From NCBI RefSeq assembly GCF_001883705.2, contig NZ_MDEQ02000011.1, positions 186,001 through 250,000 of the forward strand: 64,000 bases of DNA. Direction: 5' to 3'. Within the stretch, counting starts at the first letter, position 1; each line of letters opens with the position of its first letter. A model generated the notes under the pieces. The model was given only the letters and a program-made list of their open reading frames with translations, was not told the DNA's origin and searched no databases. This stretch comes from Burkholderia catarinensis. Lineage in GTDB: Bacteria > Pseudomonadota > Gammaproteobacteria > Burkholderiales > Burkholderiaceae. This document shows positions 61,965 through 64,000 of the stretch, in pieces. The translations under genes and the position numbers were made by a program.

Positions 61965-63484
61965 GGCGTCGCTCCTTTGTCGATGGCGATTTCGTCGACC
62001 GCCGCGCGGAACACATCCGCGCGATGGGCATAGTTCCTGAACATGTCGAGGCTCGCGCACGCGGGCGACAGCAGCACCGCGTCACCCGGCTCCGCCAGGT
62101 CGGCCGCAGCGTGCACCGCGCCTTCGAGCGTCGCGTGGTCGGCGAGCGGCACGCCCGTTTCGGCGAGCGTGTCGCGGATCGCCGAGGCGTCGCGGCCGAT
62201 CAGCATCACCGCACGGCACCAGCGCGCGACCGGCGCGACCAGCGGCGCGAAATCCTGGCCCTTGCCATCGCCGCCCGCGATCAGCACGATCTTCTGCGCG
62301 AGCCCGTCGAGCGCGGCAACCGTCGCACCGACGTTCGTTCCCTTGCTGTCGTCGACGTAGTCCACATCGTCGATCGTCGCGATTACTTCGACGCGATGCG
62401 CTTCGCCGCGGTATTCGCGCAGCGCGTGCAGCAGCGGCGCGGCCGGCAAGTCGATCGCACGCGCGAGCGCGAACGCGGCCAGCGCATTCGCCGCGTTGTG
62501 CAGCCCGCGGATGCGCAGCGCGTCAGCCGGCATCAGACGCTTCTGCGCGATGTCGGGCGTATGCGCGGCGTCGCGCTTGCGCCGGCGGCTCGTCGTGGCT
62601 TCATCCGGCGCGTCGCGATCGAAGGCTTCCACCAGCCACGCGATGCCGTTGTCGCGCGACAGACCGTAATCGCCGCCCTGCACCGGTTCGTGCAGGCCGA
62701 ACGTGACCGTGCGCGGCGCATCGGCTGCGCCGGCCACCGGTGCGAACTTCATCACGGCGGCGTCGTCGCGGTTCAGCACGCGCGTCGTCGTCGCGCCGAA
62801 GATCCGGCCCTTTGCCTTGGCATACGCATCGAAGCTGCCGTGCCAGTCGAGGTGGTCCTGCGTGATGTTGAGGATCGCGGCCGCGTCGGGCGCGAACGTG
62901 CGCGCAGTCTCGAGCTGGAAGCTCGACAGTTCGAGCACCCACACGTCGGGCAGCGCCGTTTCGTCGATCGCGCTCGCGAGCCGGTCGAGCATCGCAGGGC
63001 TGATGTTGCCCGCGACGGCGACCTTCTTGCCCGAGCGCTGGCACAGCAGGCCCGTGAGGCTCGTCGTCGTCGTCTTGCCGTTGGTACCCGTGATCGCAAG
63101 CACCTTCGGCTGGTAGCCGCTCGTGCCGAGCGCGCGCAGCGCCTGCGCGAAGAATTCCAGCTCGCCCCACACCGCGATTCCGCGCTCGTTCGCCGCCGCG
63201 ACCAGCGCCGCGAGTTCCGGCTCGAGCGGCGACAGCCCGGGGCTCAGCCCGACGATCTCGACGCCGCCGTCGAGCAGCGCGGGCGCGAACGCCCCGCCGA
63301 CGAATTCCGCATCGATGCCTTCGGCCTGCAGCGCGGCAAGGTTCGGCGGTGCCTCGCGAGTATCGGCAATTCGCAGCCGGCACCCGTGCCTCGCGCACCA
63401 TCGCGCGATCGCGAGACCCGATTCCCCGAGCCCCAGTACGAGCACCATCGGCCGTTGCCGATCTCCAAACATCTCGCCAGACAT
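61961..63484 (-). CDS. murD: UDP-N-acetylmuramoyl-L-alanine--D-glutamate ligase
   Basis: 507 residues. N-terminal [20 protein letters not shown] loop [17 protein letters not shown] (about 131-147) and [24 protein letters not shown] and [16 protein letters not shown] are at the C-terminal domain. It adds D-Glu to UDP-MurNAc-L-Ala. It is longer than E. coli MurD (438) because of a charged insert around residues 285-315 (including [15 protein letters not shown]). ftsW is co-translated downstream. Confidence 0.97.
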   Translation of the reverse strand: MSGEMFGDRQRPMVLVLGLGESGLAIARWCARHGCRLRIADTREAPPNLAALQAEGIDAEFVGGAFAPALLDGGVEIVGLSPGLSPLEPELAALVAAANERGIAVWGELEFFAQALRALGTSGYQPKVLAITGTNGKTTTTSLTGLLCQRSGKKVAVAGNISPAMLDRLASAIDETALPDVWVLELSSFQLETARTFAPDAAAILNITQDHLDWHGSFDAYAKAKGRIFGATTTRVLNRDDAAVMKFAPVAGAADAPRTVTFGLHEPVQGGDYGLSRDNGIAWLVEAFDRDAPDEATTSRRRKRDAAHTPDIAQKRLMPADALRIRGLHNAANALAAFALARAIDLPAAPLLHALREYRGEAHRVEVIATIDDVDYVDDSKGTNVGATVAALDGLAQKIVLIAGGDGKGQDFAPLVAPVARWCRAVMLIGRDASAIRDTLAETGVPLADHATLEGAVHAAADLAEPGDAVLLSPACASLDMFRNYAHRADVFRAAVDEIAIDKGATP

Positions 63485-63500
63485 CCTTGTTACCTTTCCT

Positions 63501-64000
63501 TTACCGCAGCTTGAGGGTGGTCAGACCGAACAGGCACAGCATCAGCGTGATGATCCAGAAACGCACCACCACCTGCGTTTCCTTCCAGCCGGACAATTCG
63601 AAATGATGATGCAGCGGCGCCATCTTCAGCAGGCGTCGCCCTTCGCCGTAGCGCTTTTTCGTGTACTTGAACCACGAAACCTGCAGCATCACCGACAGCG
63701 TTTCCGCGACGAAGATGCCGCCCATGATGAACAGCACGATTTCCTGGCGGACGATCACCGCGACCGTGCCGAGCGCGCCGCCGAGCGCCAGCGCGCCGAC
63801 GTCGCCCATGAAGACCTGCGCCGGGTGCGTGTTGTACCAGAGGAACGCGAGCCCTGCCCCGCCCATCGCGGAACAGAAGATCAGCAGTTCGCCCGCGCCC
63901 GGAATGTGCGGGAATAGCAGGTATTTTGAATAGACCGCGCTGCCCATCACGTACGCGAACACACCGAGCGCCCCGCCGACCAGCACGACCGGCATGATCA
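63501..64000 (-). CDS. mraY: phospho-MurNAc-pentapeptide translocase (C-terminal part, cut by window edge)
   Basis: The last ~166 residues of MraY are present. Marks are [20 protein letters not shown] (metal-binding Asp), the family hallmark [15 protein letters not shown] and the final membrane segment [22 protein letters not shown]. It transfers phospho-MurNAc-pentapeptide to undecaprenyl phosphate, giving lipid I. The gene continues past the right edge. murD starts 17 bases after its stop. Confidence 0.97.
   Translation of the reverse strand, partial: IMPVVLVGGALGVFAYVMGSAVYSKYLLFPHIPGAGELLIFCSAMGGAGLAFLWYNTHPAQVFMGDVGALALGGALGTVAVIVRQEIVLFIMGGIFVAETLSVMLQVSWFKYTKKRYGEGRRLLKMAPLHHHFELSGWKETQVVVRFWIITLMLCLFGLTTLKLR

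Overview
The window is high-GC, densely coded chromosomal DNA whose gene content and order match the main chromosome of a betaproteobacterium of the genus Burkholderia, most probably the Burkholderia cepacia complex. This is inferred from protein families and neighbourhoods (dcw cluster followed by a peroxiredoxin and lpxC; pilB-pilC-pilD-coaE-zapD-yacG; rplU-rpmA-obgE-proB; aroQ-accB-accC-prmA), not from a database search. There is no prophage, insertion sequence, CRISPR array or rRNA operon. One tRNA gene (Pro, anticodon CGG) is present.

Layout. 1-2744 (minus): end of a galactonate/sugar-acid catabolic operon (IclR regulator, dgoK, dgoA, start of an SDR dehydrogenase), with a recognisable promoter and operator-like palindrome. 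3095-5186: an EF-hand protein and an S10-type carboxypeptidase lipoprotein. 5613-11353 (minus): mpl, a YqiA-like esterase, an RNB ribonuclease, aroE and mtgA. 11599-19881 (plus): a nucleotidyltransferase-like protein, a TlpA thioredoxin, aroQ, accB, accC, prmA, a zinc-ribbon membrane protein, tpx, a PfkB kinase and a glycine-zipper lipoprotein. 20094-28058 (minus): a histone-H1-like Lys/Ala repeat protein, nrdB, nrdA (with a paired NrdR box over its promoter), ampD, a small zinc-ribbon protein and a CcsA/YpjD-type membrane protein. 28148-38502: ffh, a purine phosphoribosyltransferase, marC, proS, rppH, a CNP1-like lipoprotein, proB, obgE, rpmA, rplU and ispB on mixed strands, separated by clear intrinsic terminators. 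38680-45425 (plus): tRNA-Pro, a CorC/HlyC transporter, a type IV pilus/type II secretion set (ATPase, inner-membrane protein, prepilin peptidase), coaE, zapD and yacG. 45486-51014 (minus): a Nudix hydrolase, a DUF815 ATPase, argJ and secA. 51271-51747 (plus): a DciA/DUF721 protein. 51828-64000 (minus): lpxC, a peroxiredoxin and the division/cell-wall (dcw) cluster ftsZ, ftsA, ftsQ, ddl, murC, murG, ftsW, murD and the 3' part of mraY.

Most of the region is housekeeping: peptidoglycan synthesis and recycling (mraY to ddl, mtgA, mpl, ampD), cell division (ftsZAQW, zapD), fatty acid initiation (accBC), shikimate steps (aroE, aroQ), deoxyribonucleotide supply (nrdAB) and protein targeting (ffh, secA). 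The least expected things lie between genes. Two very short reading frames sit exactly between ftsW and murG and between murG and murC, each keeping a 4-base ATGA overlap with both neighbours. A near-perfect 24-base inverted repeat has the ftsW stop codon in its loop. The proS leader contains a terminator-like hairpin whose 5' arm reads three consecutive Pro codons in the frame of proS. The nrdA leader is long and NrdR-controlled.
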